Numbered from the stretch's first letter, positions 22,343 through 32,385 are shown. The stretch is 64,000 nt of DNA from Symbiodinium natans (GCA_905221605.1 CAJNDS010000380.1:874001-938000); one strand, 5' to 3'. The notes: generated by a model from the letters alone, not told the origin. Numbers and translations are program-made.

Positions 22343-23100
22343 GTTGCCCCAATTCTTCTCTTTCATCTGGCTCCGCGTGCAAGTGCCATGTTCAGGTTTG
22401 AAAGGTACGCACACGAGCCGCAAGATCATGTGGTAAAGGAGGCCATGTGGACAAAACACCAAAACGTTGTTCGATCAAAACTTGGTGCCGCCGTAAGCTG
22501 CAAGGGCTCCGGCGCACTCGGCCAAAGAAACCCAAGGTATCGCACCAGACCGATCCTCATAAAACATAGCAAGAAGGGCGACATTCACGGACACAGACGG
22601 CATGGAGACGAGCACGTCAAAGTGAGCCCGCAGGTCGTTGCCTGCGAGCCGCTCCAAATGATGCAGAGCCGCAGGCAAGCGACTGCCGATGCATTGACAA
22701 AGCCAACCAACGCAGGGACGACATGGAAGATTCAGCCCTGTCCTGCCACAATGCTTACATTCTCCTGACCAAACAGGATTCAGCCCTGTCACGCAAAAAT
22801 GCCAACATTACTATCCTGACCAGACAACATGGAGACATCAACAACAGTGGCTGTTGTTCAAGCCACCCAGAACCTGATTCTCCTGCCAAAGCCGAAAATC
22901 GCATACACTGCAAATAACGACACACCCGACACTTTGCACCACACTTGGAAGTGAACCCGCAGGGAGGGTTCAGGGTCCGGGTCCAAAATGACGCGGCTAA
23001 TTTGATCTTGTAGGTGAAAACTATCAGAACTCATGCTACTTAAGCCCCAAAGCCCTTGAGCCCTTCAACCTTGAACCCCTAAGCCTAAACTTAATGCCCT
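22343..23100. other. Unique block without recognised product
   Basis: Lacks telomere-like words from about 22345 to 23035. A plus frame runs to 22768 and a minus frame runs 22792-22475 (with ALHHLERLAGNDLRAHFDVL). An imperfect tandem of about 56 bp containing ATTCAGCCCTGTC occurs at 22731-22840. Neither frame was recognised. Confidence 0.35.
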
Positions 23101-23151
23101 TTGCCCCTCACCCTAAACCCTAAACAGCCTGATCCCCCAAACCCGGTGTTT

Positions 23152-23317
23152 TCCATTGCTGCTGAGAAATCCCAGGCAGGACCCGACCCGGGGGCCGAGC
23201 TTAAGGATGCCCATCCCGTGTCTCCTACCAACACCACGGATGGTCGTGAAGGCTGGGCTTGTAGGGTTTATAGAGGGAGCGTGGCGGGCGGGGTTGAACC
23301 ACGGATGGTCGTGAAGG
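23152..23317 (+). CDS. Exon with 65-bp direct-repeat-flanked intron
   Basis: Frame reads SIAAEKSQAGPDPGAELKDA, HPVSPTNTTDGREG and would hit a TAG in the insert. ACCACGGATGGTCGTGAAGG (20 bp) is repeated exactly at 23233-23252 and 23298-23317. The 45 bp between them contain TAGGGTTTATAGAGGG. Removing 65 bp gives GREGWSRARNLTEF in a continuing frame. I take this as an upstream exon of the gene ending at 25144; the frame change between 23317 and about 23500 needs a further intron or a different boundary. Confidence 0.45.
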
Positions 23318-23389
23318 TTGGTCAAGGGCACGGAATCTCACAGAGTTTAGAGGTTCCGCAGTTCGGGCCTTTGGGAATGTCAGTGCGTC

Positions 23390-25144
23390 ATGTTTGGCAA
23401 GCCAGGAGGCGCCGCGCAAGTCCATTCTGGAGAGCCTTGTGCACCAGCCCTGGCCGGTGCAGGGGAGCATGCCGAGCATCAAGAACGTGGGGACGATGTC
23501 GGACACAGCCAAGCGGACCAGGAGGGTGGGCCTTCCCCGGCGTTGCCGTCATCTCCCGTTAGCGACGGCAGGGAAGATGACAAGGAGGCAAGAGGGCACA
23601 GCCAAGCGGAGCAGGAGGGTGGGCCTTCCCCGACTTTGCCGTCATCTCCCAGCGAGAGCAGGCCAGACGACAAGGAGGCAGCAGGACACGGCCAAGCTGA
23701 CAAGGAGGGGCCTTCGCCGACTTTGCCGTCGTCTCCCGTTTGCGAAAGCAGGGACGATGACAAGGAGGCAGGAGATTCTTCGGCTGCCAAAGAAGCAGCT
23801 GACGAGACAGCAGTTGGGGAACCGGCCGAAGACCATGCTTCCTCGAAACAGGTTGGTCTTGAAGACGTCTCCTCGCAGGTCTTAAGGCCAGAGTCGCCTA
23901 ATGCGATGCAGAGCCATGCAGACCATAGCGGAGGCGACTTAGCTTCCCCGACTTTGCCTGCCCCTGCCAGCGAGTCGGAGGGAGAAGACAGAGAGGCAAG
24001 CGACGCACGAGCTGCCAAGGAGGGAGATGAGCAGACCAACCCAGAGACGCAAGAGGCAGGCCTCGTGACAGCTGAGGAACTTGGCCTCAGCGATGGTTCC
24101 TCACCAACAGCTGAAGAGCTTTCTCTCGGCGATGGCTCTTTAAGGGACTTAGAGGAACCAGCGCCATGTGCAGAATGTGCAGAAGACCTGGTGACCGATG
24201 GTGACATCAACTCTGCAAAGCAACGTGGAGAAGGGGACTCACCTGAGGAACCTGACATGCAGGCAAGCGATTCAAGCGATGCTCCGGCTGCTAAAGAAGC
24301 TGGCGAGGCAGCAAGTGTAGCAAGTGCAGCAAGTGGCGAGGCGCAAGAAACGGACCACCCAACAGCCGAGGAGCTTGGCCTTGACTCCTCATATTCACAA
24401 GCTGAAGGGCTTTCTCTTGGTAACTCCTTAAGGGACTCCAAGGAATTCGGGCATGATGCAGAGGACCCATGGGCTGTTCACGTTAACACGGCGCAGAGCG
24501 CCTCATTGCCCAGGTCTCTTGCCAGTGATGCAGAGGAAGTTGGCACGGAGTCGAGTGATGCTCCGGCTGCCAAAGATGCAGCTGGCGAGGCAGCAAGTGG
24601 TCAGGCACAAGAAGTGGAGGACCACCAGCCGACGGTCGAAGAGCTTGGTCTTGGTGATGACTCCTCAAGGGACTCATCGGAACCAACGCTACAGGAAGAG
24701 GCTGCTGCAGGCTCCGTGGCTGAAGAGCAGCAAGAAGCAGAGCCGGTGCCTTCTGACTACGACGGCAGTTATGCGGAAGAGTCGGAGGACGAGGATGGAA
24801 AAAGCTCGAGAAGCTCCAGATCTGGGCCCCAGTCTGGCGGGGTGAGCGAAGATATCCCTGAGGTTGAGCGACCCTCTGTGGTGCACAGCATGTCTTCTGA
24901 GCCTCTGCATCGGAGCATCTCCGAACATACTTGGGAAAGCCAGGACGCTCGCACACTACAGCCAAGGGGCGAAGAGCCCAAGGGCGTCGAATCCTCCAGG
25001 TTCCTCCTGCCGGAGGAAGTCTCCGTTCTCGAGTCTGGCTTTTCCGGCCAGTGGTCCGAGCTAGAAGCAGGGCCAAGGCATGTGTCCAAGGAGCTGAGTG
25101 AAGATGCTTACTCTGGGGAGTGGTCAGAGGAAGAGGAGTCATGA
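23390..25144 (+). CDS. Acidic Ser/Glu/Ala-rich repeat protein, 584 codons
   Basis: Longest convincing host ORF in the window. It is open from 23351 with first Met at 23390, but the true exon start is probably an upstream acceptor. From residue 38 there are three modules of about 30 residues (GHSQADQEGGPSP, TLPSSP, DDKEA; starts near 38, 69 and 99). From residue 204 there are three longer modules (SDA-AAKE then TAEELGL-D-S; starts near 204, 293 and 388). The C-terminus is Ser/Glu/Asp-rich (SEDEDGKSSRSSRSG) and ends SGEWSEEEES. No transmembrane segment, signal peptide or catalytic motif was seen. It is probably a disordered protein; function unknown. Triplicated modules in phase and a long uninterrupted frame favour a real gene. 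Exon-like blocks at 20869, 21402, 21646 and 23152 may lie upstream in the same transcript. Confidence 0.7.
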   Translation: MFGKPGGAAQVHSGEPCAPALAGAGEHAEHQERGDDVGHSQADQEGGPSPALPSSPVSDGREDDKEARGHSQAEQEGGPSPTLPSSPSESRPDDKEAAGHGQADKEGPSPTLPSSPVCESRDDDKEAGDSSAAKEAADETAVGEPAEDHASSKQVGLEDVSSQVLRPESPNAMQSHADHSGGDLASPTLPAPASESEGEDREASDARAAKEGDEQTNPETQEAGLVTAEELGLSDGSSPTAEELSLGDGSLRDLEEPAPCAECAEDLVTDGDINSAKQRGEGDSPEEPDMQASDSSDAPAAKEAGEAASVASAASGEAQETDHPTAEELGLDSSYSQAEGLSLGNSLRDSKEFGHDAEDPWAVHVNTAQSASLPRSLASDAEEVGTESSDAPAAKDAAGEAASGQAQEVEDHQPTVEELGLGDDSSRDSSEPTLQEEAAAGSVAEEQQEAEPVPSDYDGSYAEESEDEDGKSSRSSRSGPQSGGVSEDIPEVERPSVVHSMSSEPLHRSISEHTWESQDARTLQPRGEEPKGVESSRFLLPEEVSVLESGFSGQWSELEAGPRHVSKELSEDAYSGEWSEEEES

Positions 25145-25435
25145 AAATGCATGGAGGTTCATCCGGGAGGGGTTGTTTAAGCACACCTGAGTAGCAAATA
25201 GGGTTATAAGTACAGTTGCCATACTTGCATTCTTATGGATATGTTTCTGAATTAGCCTCCTTGGACGAAGATTTGTATCCGAGTTGGGGCAACACTTTCC
25301 CCCAAACCAGCTTCGGATTTGCGACATGTGACTCATGTGTCCTAAGCCAAAGAGCGAGCCCCCCTACAGGCCAACCCGAAAGAAGGCATCTCCAGGCCAC
25401 ATCCCTAAGCCCTAAACCCCTGACGCCCCGAAACC

Positions 25436-25500
25436 CTAAACTCCTAAACCCTAAACTCCTAAACCCTAAACTCCTAAACCCTAAACTCCTAAACCCTAAA
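25436..25500 (-). repeat. 15-bp higher-order telomere-like repeat
   Basis: CTCCTAAACCCTAAA repeated about four times: a compound unit made of one variant (CTCCTAAA) and one canonical (CCCTAAA) unit. Points to recent local duplication of a two-unit block. Confidence 0.9.
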
Positions 25501-25670
25501 CCTCGGAACCCGAACCCCAGAACCCTGAAACCCTAAACACAGTTCGGGTGCCGCAGCTATGGCCCAAAGATGACCCAAACCATTCCAACCCTGCCGCCGG
25601 CTGCAGGCGAAGACCGCGGGGGCTTTAGGGTTTAGAGTTCGCGTGTGTAGTTTTATTTGTTATTTACTTA

Positions 25671-25693
25671 TTTTTTTTTTGGGGGGGGGGGGG
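25671..25693. repeat. T-run to G-run junction
   Basis: Run of T directly followed by a run of G. Same polarity as the runs near 9657 and 47092, and as the C-to-A runs on the other strand. Confidence 0.9.
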
Positions 25694-26015
25694 AGGGGAG
25701 TTGAGGTATATGCAGGTGAAGATTTAGGGTTTTGGGCGGTTTTGGGTGCAAGGGTTTCGGGTTTGAGGAGCACATTTCAGGTTGTTTCGGAAGGTATGTA
25801 GAGTGGGAGCGGCGATCCGAAGGAAGCCCATCACACAAAGTCTCCTAGAGGGTAAAGGCTGACATTCAGAAGCTCTGAGGGATCAAGGGGTTTAGGGTGG
25901 GTTTGGGGTTGAGGGTTTAGGGTTTAGGGTTTAGGGTGGGTGCTTAGGGATCTAGGGTTGAAGAGAAGTGCGGTTCGGAGGTTGGCATGGCAAAACAGAC
26001 TTGAAGCCTTTTTCA

Positions 26016-26093
26016 GCCGCAGCCGCAGACTGAACCATCAAAGACCGCCCCTGCTTGCCCCCCCTGTCCTCCCGCCCTCCCTCCCAGGTACTT
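26016..26093 (+). CDS. Possible Pro-rich exon
   Basis: Frame PQPQTEPSKTAPACPPCPPA then LPPR, ending CCCAG/GTACTT (donor-like). Low-complexity Pro/Cys composition; could equally be chance in C-rich DNA. Confidence 0.2.
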
Positions 26094-26573
26094 AGACTTT
26101 TGGACTGATTCAGGGTTCGCTCTCAAAGCCCTTTTCAACCCCAAACCCTAGCAACCCCAACACTCCCTCCTGCAGACCTTACATCCTTAACCCCAACAGC
26201 CCCAATCCCCAAAGCTTGCCGAAACCGTGAACCCCATGAGCTGACTACTAAACAAACCCCCAAGCCCGAACGACCAAAAGAAACCTGCCCAACCAAATCC
26301 AAACTCCCAGCCCAAACAGGCTAGACCCGAAGACTCTCTCCCGCCAAGCAAGCTCCAGGCCCTTGTCCGCCCTCGGAAAACGGCTGTGGCATTTATGCCA
26401 GGTACGGCCCCAAGAGAGTTAGGGCTTGGGGGATTAGGATTCAGGGTTTATAGGGCCTAGGGAGCCCTAAACCGTAAGCCCGCTTTTGGGTGTTGAGGGG
26501 GCATGCCGGCATCGGTCTTTCTTCCGGTCTAGTCGGAGACATGGGCACTGTTCTACAGAATCCCCCCCCCGTC

Positions 26574-26668
26574 GGTGTATGTGTGTGTGTATGCGTATAT
26601 AACATATAGCTTACATATATATATATGTATTATACTGTAATAACATATATAATATAGAGAGAGAGAAG
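26574..26668. repeat. GT/AT/GA microsatellite
   Basis: GTGTGTGT, ATATAACATATA and AGAGAGAGA words following a short C run. Confidence 0.8.
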
Positions 26669-26830
26669 GAGATAAATGATCTCAGCACCTAAATCTCCCA
26701 TGATCTTACATTCTGCAAGTGACGCTTTGAGGATGTGGGGTTGATGGTTTTAGGGTCTTGGGGTGTAGGGTTAAGAGTTTCAGGGCTACAGTTAGAGCTG
26801 GGTGTTCCGCAGTCTGGCTTCTCATTGCAG

Positions 26831-26963
26831 GCTAGATGGTGATCCGGAAGCCGGCAACCGCGAGGAATGGCCGAAAGGCGAGCTCAGCATAAGCGCAGGG
26901 GTATTGGCGGAGTCCCTTGGAAATGGGGACCTTGAAGCAAGGCACAAAACTATTCCTCAATGA
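26831..26963 (+). CDS. Probable terminal exon, unknown product
   Basis: Starts after CTCATTGCAG. After one leading base the frame runs LDGDPEAGNREEWPKGELSI, SAGVLAESLGNGDLEARHKT and IPQ, then TGA (26961-26963). Balanced charged residues, one clean open frame and a strong acceptor make this one of the better small exons. The upstream partner was not identified (a block around 26350-26398, LQALVRPRKTAVAFMPGTAP, is a candidate). Confidence 0.45.
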
Positions 26964-28320
26964 AGGGAGGCCATGGGGCTTCTTGGGGCAACAGAGTGTG
27001 CTTGGCAAGGGCCATCACTGGCGAAAGCTTGCGACCCTAAACCCGTAAGCTGTAAACCTTCACCCTAATTGGTGGCTGGGAGCCTTGAAGCGCACTGTAA
27101 GTTGGAAGGCTTGCGGTTCAGGGCTTTGGGGGCTTTGGGCTTACGGTTCAGGTTTAGGGTTCAGGGTTTGGGGATGTGGTTCAGGGATGTGAGAAAGACC
27201 GTCAGGCCACACGACGTGGTGCGTCGTGAAGAGCTACATTTGCCGCATGCCTGCAAGCCCGAAGCGTCAAGTTGGTTGGCAAGCCCAACCTAGGTCTCTA
27301 AGCCCTAAACCCGAACTTTTAAACCCCAAATCCCAAACCCTGGGAGGGTGCGGTCAACCCTGGACCTCATGCATCCACCACCCCTACTCCCTCGTTTTCC
27401 ACAGGCTCAGATACTTCCAGGGCTTTGAAACTCTATACCCTCAGGTGTAGGGATTTCGGGTTGGGGTGTAGAGTTCTGGACCCCACAGTTCAGGGCATGC
27501 AAACCCAACACCTAGGGGGAAGAGCTGCCCCCACATCTGCTTTCCGAGGCTTCTTGTGCATGATGGTCCTTTGCTTTTGGATGGGGAGAAAGGTCGCCCC
27601 TTTGTCCAGAGGCCTGGGGGGGGAATGGAAGGTGCTGTTGGCTTGAGACTCTTGTGCTTCAGGTCCCTAAACCTGAAACCCTAAATCCCTGTACTCGAAA
27701 TTCCTACACTAAACCCTAACCCCCTATAAAGCCCCAGCAAAACCGAAGGGAGGCAGCACGGTCCCCGATCAAACCCTTAGAAATCCCTCCTTGAACCCTT
27801 CAACTAATCAGTCCTTAAGCCCTTCACTCGTTAATTGAGTCAACTACTTGTTAGAGTCGGGCTTGGGGTTTAGGGCTGAGGGTGTAGGGCTTAGGGTACA
27901 AGAGCAGTTCGGGTAGAGTCTTCGTGTACGGACCCTATAAACCCAAACTCCGCCATTCCCTAAGCTCCTACTTGGAAGCACTTTGACTTAGTAAGTCTAC
28001 TTAGTATCCTAGACCCTAAACCCTAAACCCTAAACCCTAAAACCCTCGACCTGAAGGTGAAATGGATAGCTTCCCTCTTTGGGCGGCAGCCTTACTGGGC
28101 TTCACAAAGCCGCGCCTCTTCGCGGCTTTTGGGTTTCAAGTTTAGGGGTTTGGGGAGTTTAGGGTTGCGGTTTATGGTTTGGGGTGTTTGGGAGTTTAGG
28201 GTTTAGGGTTCAGGGAGTTCGGGGTTTGGGGAGTTGGGGGAGTTGGAGGGAGTTGGGGGGAGGGTTTGGGGGGGCTTAGGGGTTTGGAGTTTAGGAGTTT
28301 GGGGCTTGGGGCGTCTACAC
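26964..28320. other. Telomere-like spacer
   Basis: CCCTAAA/TTTAGGG derivatives, including a perfect tract near 28014-28041, and unique pieces without a convincing exon. Confidence 0.5.
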
Positions 28321-28324
28321 CTTT

Positions 28325-29238
28325 GAACCCTTGTGTTCGCAGAGAGGTTGGAACCATGGCTGTCTGCAAGGAAGACACTGCAAAAAATCAGTAGTCTGCA
28401 AGGAAGCCACTGCAAAAATCAGTAGGAAGGTACCCGCCGTCTTCATGCTGTGGGCAGGTATCACGCCAATGTCTCCTTGAGCCCGGGTATATTGCCCTCA
28501 CTCGAACAGCCCCCTAAACTCCAGGTGGTCCGGACTTTCTCTGAACCGTAGGGCCGTAGGGAGTAGCACGTCATAGCACGTCCCATCGTCAATAATCGCA
28601 TTTTTTGCAAAACGGCCATGGAAGATGCGCGAAAACCAAGCACCCCAGAGCCGAGGGCCTACGCCGAATTGAAACAGCCCGGGCAACCCTAGTGCCCCCC
28701 AAAGAATCCTCAAGACATCCCAAACCACCGTGCCCGAAGCCTATTGGGTGGGGGGGGGGGGGGGCGAGGGGGAACCTAAACTGTACACCCTACTTGGAGT
28801 CTCTTGTTTCTTTTCTGGGGTTCTAAGCAGGCTATCATCAGTACTTAGCTACAGTTCTTATAACCCTACTTACAACCACCCATGAACCTCCAAGCAAAAC
28901 CCTGGACCCGATGCTTCCCTGGTTCTGGCACCGACCGTAGGCCGGCGAAGCCTCCCTCGAAGACAGGAAGTGCGCCGTGGGCCTCAGCTTCGTGAAGGTT
29001 CGGTTTTAGGGTCCAAGGGTTCAGAGTTTTCCCCTTAAGTTTCATGAGTTCAGGGAGCCCCAATACCCCTTTGTTAGGGATTTGGCCCCTCAAACTACAC
29101 AGGTATCCATGGACATGTCCGCAAAGGCTATGAACCCTGAACCCCACCCCCCCCTCTCGCTTCCAGTAGACTGGAGAGTTGGATGTCGATGCCCACGACT
29201 TTCCTTCATTCCCTAGTTTGACCAGGAACTTCCCCAAG
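28325..29238 (-). CDS. Probable multi-exon minus-strand gene, unknown product
   Basis: Reading on the minus strand: block 29238-29157 gives DLGKFLVKLGNEGKSWASTS and NSPVYWK. A block at about 28996-28905 has two open frames. Block 28728-28500 gives FSRIFHGRFAKNAIIDDGTC, YDVLLPTALRFRESPDHLEF and RGLF before a GTGAGG donor-like site. A short block at about 28360-28325 (TAMVPTSLRTQ) follows a CTTGCAG acceptor. The 28.5-28.7 kb block looks most clearly coding. No family was recognised. Introns contain T-rich CAG acceptors and, in part, telomere-like sequence. Confidence 0.4.
28362..28425 (-). repeat. Tandem duplication of a splice-acceptor region
   Basis: GTCTGCAAGGAAG-CACTGCAA-AATCAGTA occurs twice at 32-bp spacing (starts 28362 and 28394). 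On the minus strand this doubles a TTTTTGCAG and CCTTGCAG acceptor-like pair just before the last exon-like block. Confidence 0.8.
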
Positions 29239-29889
29239 TCTTACGCCCCCCCCATAGCCCTGAACCCAAAAACAAAAACCCCGAACACTTCAGCCGTGAT
29301 CCCCCGCAAACCCTCATCCCTCAATCCTCTAAATCCCTAAGCCCCAAAGCCCTAAAGCCCAAAAACCCGAAAGCCCCAAAACCTCCAAACCCCTAAAGCC
29401 CGAATTAAGCCCCGAAACCCAGTACCCTCAGCAGCTGAAGCCCCGAATCCATTCTCGGCTACGGGTCGGCGTCTTGACCGACCCTAAGCCCTAAACCCTC
29501 AAACCCCAATCTGTGAGTTGTAGGGTTTAGGGCTTGGCTTAGAGGTGTTTTTTGATTTTTGGCGGGCGGAGAGGTCTTGAGGGTTTTAGGGTGCATGGAT
29601 GTGCATGGCCCTGCCCAGGTTTTCAACATCTTCCTTGCTCGGCACTGCAACAAGAATCCACCTTGGGCAAAGGAGCCCTGAACCCTAAGCCTAAACCCTA
29701 GACCCTTAAGCTGCAGGGGCTACGATAGGCTACTCATGCAGGTAACAGACTGAGATCGCTCAGGGATCAGGGCTTCTAATCCCTCAAATTGGTCTGCACA
29801 TTGGGTTCCTGCCAGTCCGCGATAAATTGGGTAGCTCTAAAGTGTAGACAAACCGCACTACTTTAGCAGTAAAGCCACGACGACGCACT
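29239..29889. other. Telomere-like spacer
   Basis: CCCTAAA derivatives with AAAGCCC and AAACCCGAAA variants. No exon called. Confidence 0.5.
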
Positions 29890-30305
29890 TTGTTTCTCCA
29901 ACATGCTTCTAAACTCCTGCCTCGTGCGGTTTTACATCTTGTACAGAACCGGCTAGGATCCCCTACAAACCTGATTAAATCACAGAGAGAAGGCCGTGCT
30001 TTGTCTATAGGGTTTAGAGTTCTGCCTTGTTCCGTCGAGGAGATCGACGAAGCAATCCGCTCCATCCATTCAGGCCCCAAGGTTCCCCCCAACCCTGAAG
30101 ATGTAAGGGGTTTAGGGTTTAGGGTTGGGATGTTCCCCCTTATACTAACAGTCCTTAATAGGGATTATAGTACTCCCTGTTGCAATCCCTATGAAGGACT
30201 GTTCGCATAACGAGGAACATCCCAAGCTCGTGTGCCTTGCAGGACCCGACGCGGATGCAGCTTTGCACAGAGACCGGCTTCCTGCGTGGAGCCATGCGGG
30301 CCTGA
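29890..30305 (+). CDS. Two exon-like blocks around a TTTAGGG and MITE-bearing intron
   Basis: Block 1 (29890-30102) ends CSVEEIDEAIRSIHSGPKVP, PNPED with a GTAAGG donor at 30103. The intron (30103-30242) contains TTTAGGG units and the complete inverted-repeat element at 30127-30223, then CTTGCAG. Block 2 from 30243 gives DPTRMQLCTETGFLRGAMRA and stop (30303-30305) in the frame that continues block 1. Another frame stays open to 30370 (ALHRDRLPAWSHAGLINACV). Product unknown. Confidence 0.4.
30127..30223. mobile_element. Short inverted-repeat element, family 4, copy 1
   Basis: 97 bp. GGGATGTTCCCCCTTATACT at the left; the right end reverse-complemented starts GGGATGTTCCTCGTTATG. ACTAACAGTCCTTAATAGGG is shared exactly with the copy at 56154. 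Lies inside a probable intron. Confidence 0.85.
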
Positions 30306-30370
30306 TTAACGCTTGTGTATTCTGGTCCCGAGGCAAGCATGGGCACGCTGGTCCTGATCTGATGGCGTAG

Positions 30371-31102
30371 GATTTATGGGGTTGATGTAGTTAATTCTGG
30401 CGCAACACTGAAAACGACAGAAAGAACAGCAAAAAGTACGGAAGCTAGCGAGAGGCATCAAACGGGACGAAGCGGCAGTGGTTGGGGTCAAGATTTTGCG
30501 GCCACTTCGGTCGCACTGCACCTTTGGACATCCCAGATCGAAGTCCTAAGACCTGGGCTCCCACAAGAACCAGATCCCTAGCGGAAACCTTCAAAGCCTA
30601 AGCGGGTTCTCCTGCCAGGAGCACATGGCTGCCGTCTTTGGCCCGGGTGGCAAGTTTCCAGTTCCGGACAGGCTTCCACTCTCGTCCTTCAATCAGTGGG
30701 GGGATGGGGTTGTGAGGGGGGTGCTTAATATTAGGGTAGTTCAGGAAACCTTTATGCCCAGCCGAGCCCCTCCCGCAATCAGCCCGAATAGATACAGAAA
30801 AAACGCTCCAAGGGGATGTAGTCCTAAGCATGAGAGCTGGGGTCGCATCGTGCACCCCAAAAGAGACCATATTTCACGGAACTGGCCATTTTGGGTTTAG
30901 GGTATGTGGGGGCTCATCTTCGATCGGACAACGGCCTTCTTCTTATGTTGGGTTCCCATCATACTGCGCATGCTCCAGGATGTCACAGGGCAGCGGGCAC
31001 GAGTGTCGTAACCTGAGCCTTTTCACATTCCTAAACTCTCGAACCTAAGAAAACCACCTATACCATACCCAGTGGTGCGTATGGCGGCGCATTGTGTTGC
31101 AG
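30371..31102. other. Mostly unique spacer
   Basis: Few telomere-like words. Several short open frames, none convincing. Confidence 0.4.
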
Positions 31103-31170
31103 GCTCTTTGCTCGGCATCTTGCTCCCGGATTTTACAGCAGCAGAGATTTGCCGGGGCCTTCGTTTCGAG
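31103..31170 (+). CDS. Exon-like block, unknown product
   Basis: Between GTTGCAG and GTACCT. Frame GSLLGILLPDFTAAEICRGL followed by RFE is well-formed; no domain recognised. The following intron-like stretch carries the inverted-repeat element at 31175. Confidence 0.4.
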
Positions 31171-31174
31171 GTAC

Positions 31175-31308
31175 CTCGAGGTTCATGGTACTCAGTACCC
31201 ATATTATAACTGTACTTATCGATTATAACCCCATTGGGGTACTTAAGGGGTTATATGTGGGTTTTAACTGCACTTGTAATGGGTTACTAAGTACCCTGAA
31301 CCTCCAAG
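31175..31308. mobile_element. Short inverted-repeat element, family 6, copy 1
   Basis: Left GAGGTTCATGGTACTCAGTA; right reverse-complemented GAGGTTCAGGGTACTTAGTA. Arms of about 40 bp with mismatches around ACCCCATTGGGGTACTTAAG. Related ends at 46189-46311 and 28822-28895. Confidence 0.7.
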
Positions 31309-31400
31309 TAGCTTGTGTCTGGCGTAAATTGCCGTAAACCCTACACCTAAACCCCAAAACTCCCGAGAGGCCCTCTCAACCCTAAAGCTCCTAAACGCCA

Positions 31401-31488
31401 TAAGCCCTATGCCCCCCTCAGCCCTAAACCCTAAACCCTAAACCCTAAACCCTAAACCCTAAAGCCCAGTAAGCCCCATGCCCCCTCA
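31401..31488 (-). repeat. (CCCTAAA)n tract between near-identical 19-20 bp repeats
   Basis: TAAGCCCTATGCCCCCCTCA (31401-31420) and TAAGCCCCATGCCCCCTCA (31470-31488) bracket a run of six perfect CCCTAAA units (31422-31463). Confidence 0.8.
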
Positions 31489-31507
31489 AGCCGAAAGCTC
31501 CGACGAC

Positions 31508-31586
31508 GCCTGAGGTACCTCCTTTGGCCACTGGCGCAGCGGCTGAAGCTGGTGGTGAACACAACTTTCAAGCAGGACTTAACCCC
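31508..31586 (+). CDS. Possible exon
   Basis: Frame TPEVPPLATGAAAEAGGEHN then FQAGLNP, stopping in CCCCTAA. Ala/Gly-rich, and no acceptor is obvious. Confidence 0.2.
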
Positions 31587-32385
31587 TAAAGCCTAAACCC
31601 TACATAAACCCTTAGATGTCAAATCTCACCAAGACCCTTGAAGCAAGAAAGAGACAACGGTTTAGTTTGGCTTGTGCTCTAGGTTGCTCCGAGCCTTGAA
31701 CTGTTCAACTCGCGTTGAGCAGCCCTCAGCCGAAACCCTAAACCCTAGCAGGCCAAAGCAAGGAGGGCATTCGGGTTTAGGGTTTAGGGTTTAGGGTTTA
31801 GGGTTTAGGGTTTAGGAGCTAACCAGCATCTCTATAAAGTTTCAGGCCTACTCCACAATACCAGGGGAATTGGAATCGCCCGGAGCTTAGATGCCCCAGA
31901 CCCGAACACCGAACCCTTAAGGAACCCTAAACCCTATGCCCCGGACCCCAAGCACCGACCTCAACTCCAAAACATCAAACCCTAAATCCCAAGCACCGAA
32001 CCCTTAACTCCCAAACCTCAAGCCCTAAACCCCAACCTTCACCTCAAGCTTGTTTTTGGTTTGCCCCTCCAGGGCTCCTTGCATCCCGGGCCTTAGACAG
32101 CTCCCAAAACCCAAAGGGCGGTTTACTACTAATTGCTTAATTGCTTAAGAACCCCCCAAAACATAAAAATGTTATTCCTTCCAGCGGATTGTAATTATTA
32201 ATTTTTGGGGGGGTTCTTGAACAAATAGTGGTTTTGGGGGGTTTCTTGAGCAAATAGCGGTTTAGGGTTGGAGGTTTTGGAGTTTAGGCTTTAAGGGTGC
32301 TTAGGCGCAGGCTTGGGGGTTGGGGTTCGAGCTTTGGGGTTTAGGATTAAAAGCCTTGCTTAGGGGCACTTATCACTTGTTGCAG
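31587..32385. other. Telomere-like spacer
   Basis: CCCTAAA and TTTAGGG derivatives, including (TTTAGGG)6 at 31774-31815, plus the inverted-repeat element at 32125. Confidence 0.6.
32125..32262. mobile_element. Short inverted-repeat element, family 5, copy 2
   Basis: Left ATTGCTTAAGAACCCCCCAA; right GGGGGGTTCTTGAACAAATA then GTGGT. The right end is present twice (to about 32232 and 32262), and ATTGCTTA is doubled on the left, so both ends have been tandemly duplicated. Confidence 0.7.

Larger units (their letters stand above)
25145..26015. other. 3' flank and telomere-like spacer
   Basis: AT-richer probable 3' UTR (25145-25330), then CCCTAAA derivatives. No gene seen. Confidence 0.5.

Noticed and set aside
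22128-22462. Poly-Pro proteins at 22.1-22.4 kb and 47 kb
   Set aside because: Translations of long G/C homopolymer runs.
30880-30902. Possible dinoflagellate spliced-leader remnant (GGCCATTTTGGGTTTAGG)
   Set aside because: Only a short CCATTTTGG core matches the leader as I remember it; the rest is a telomere-like word.
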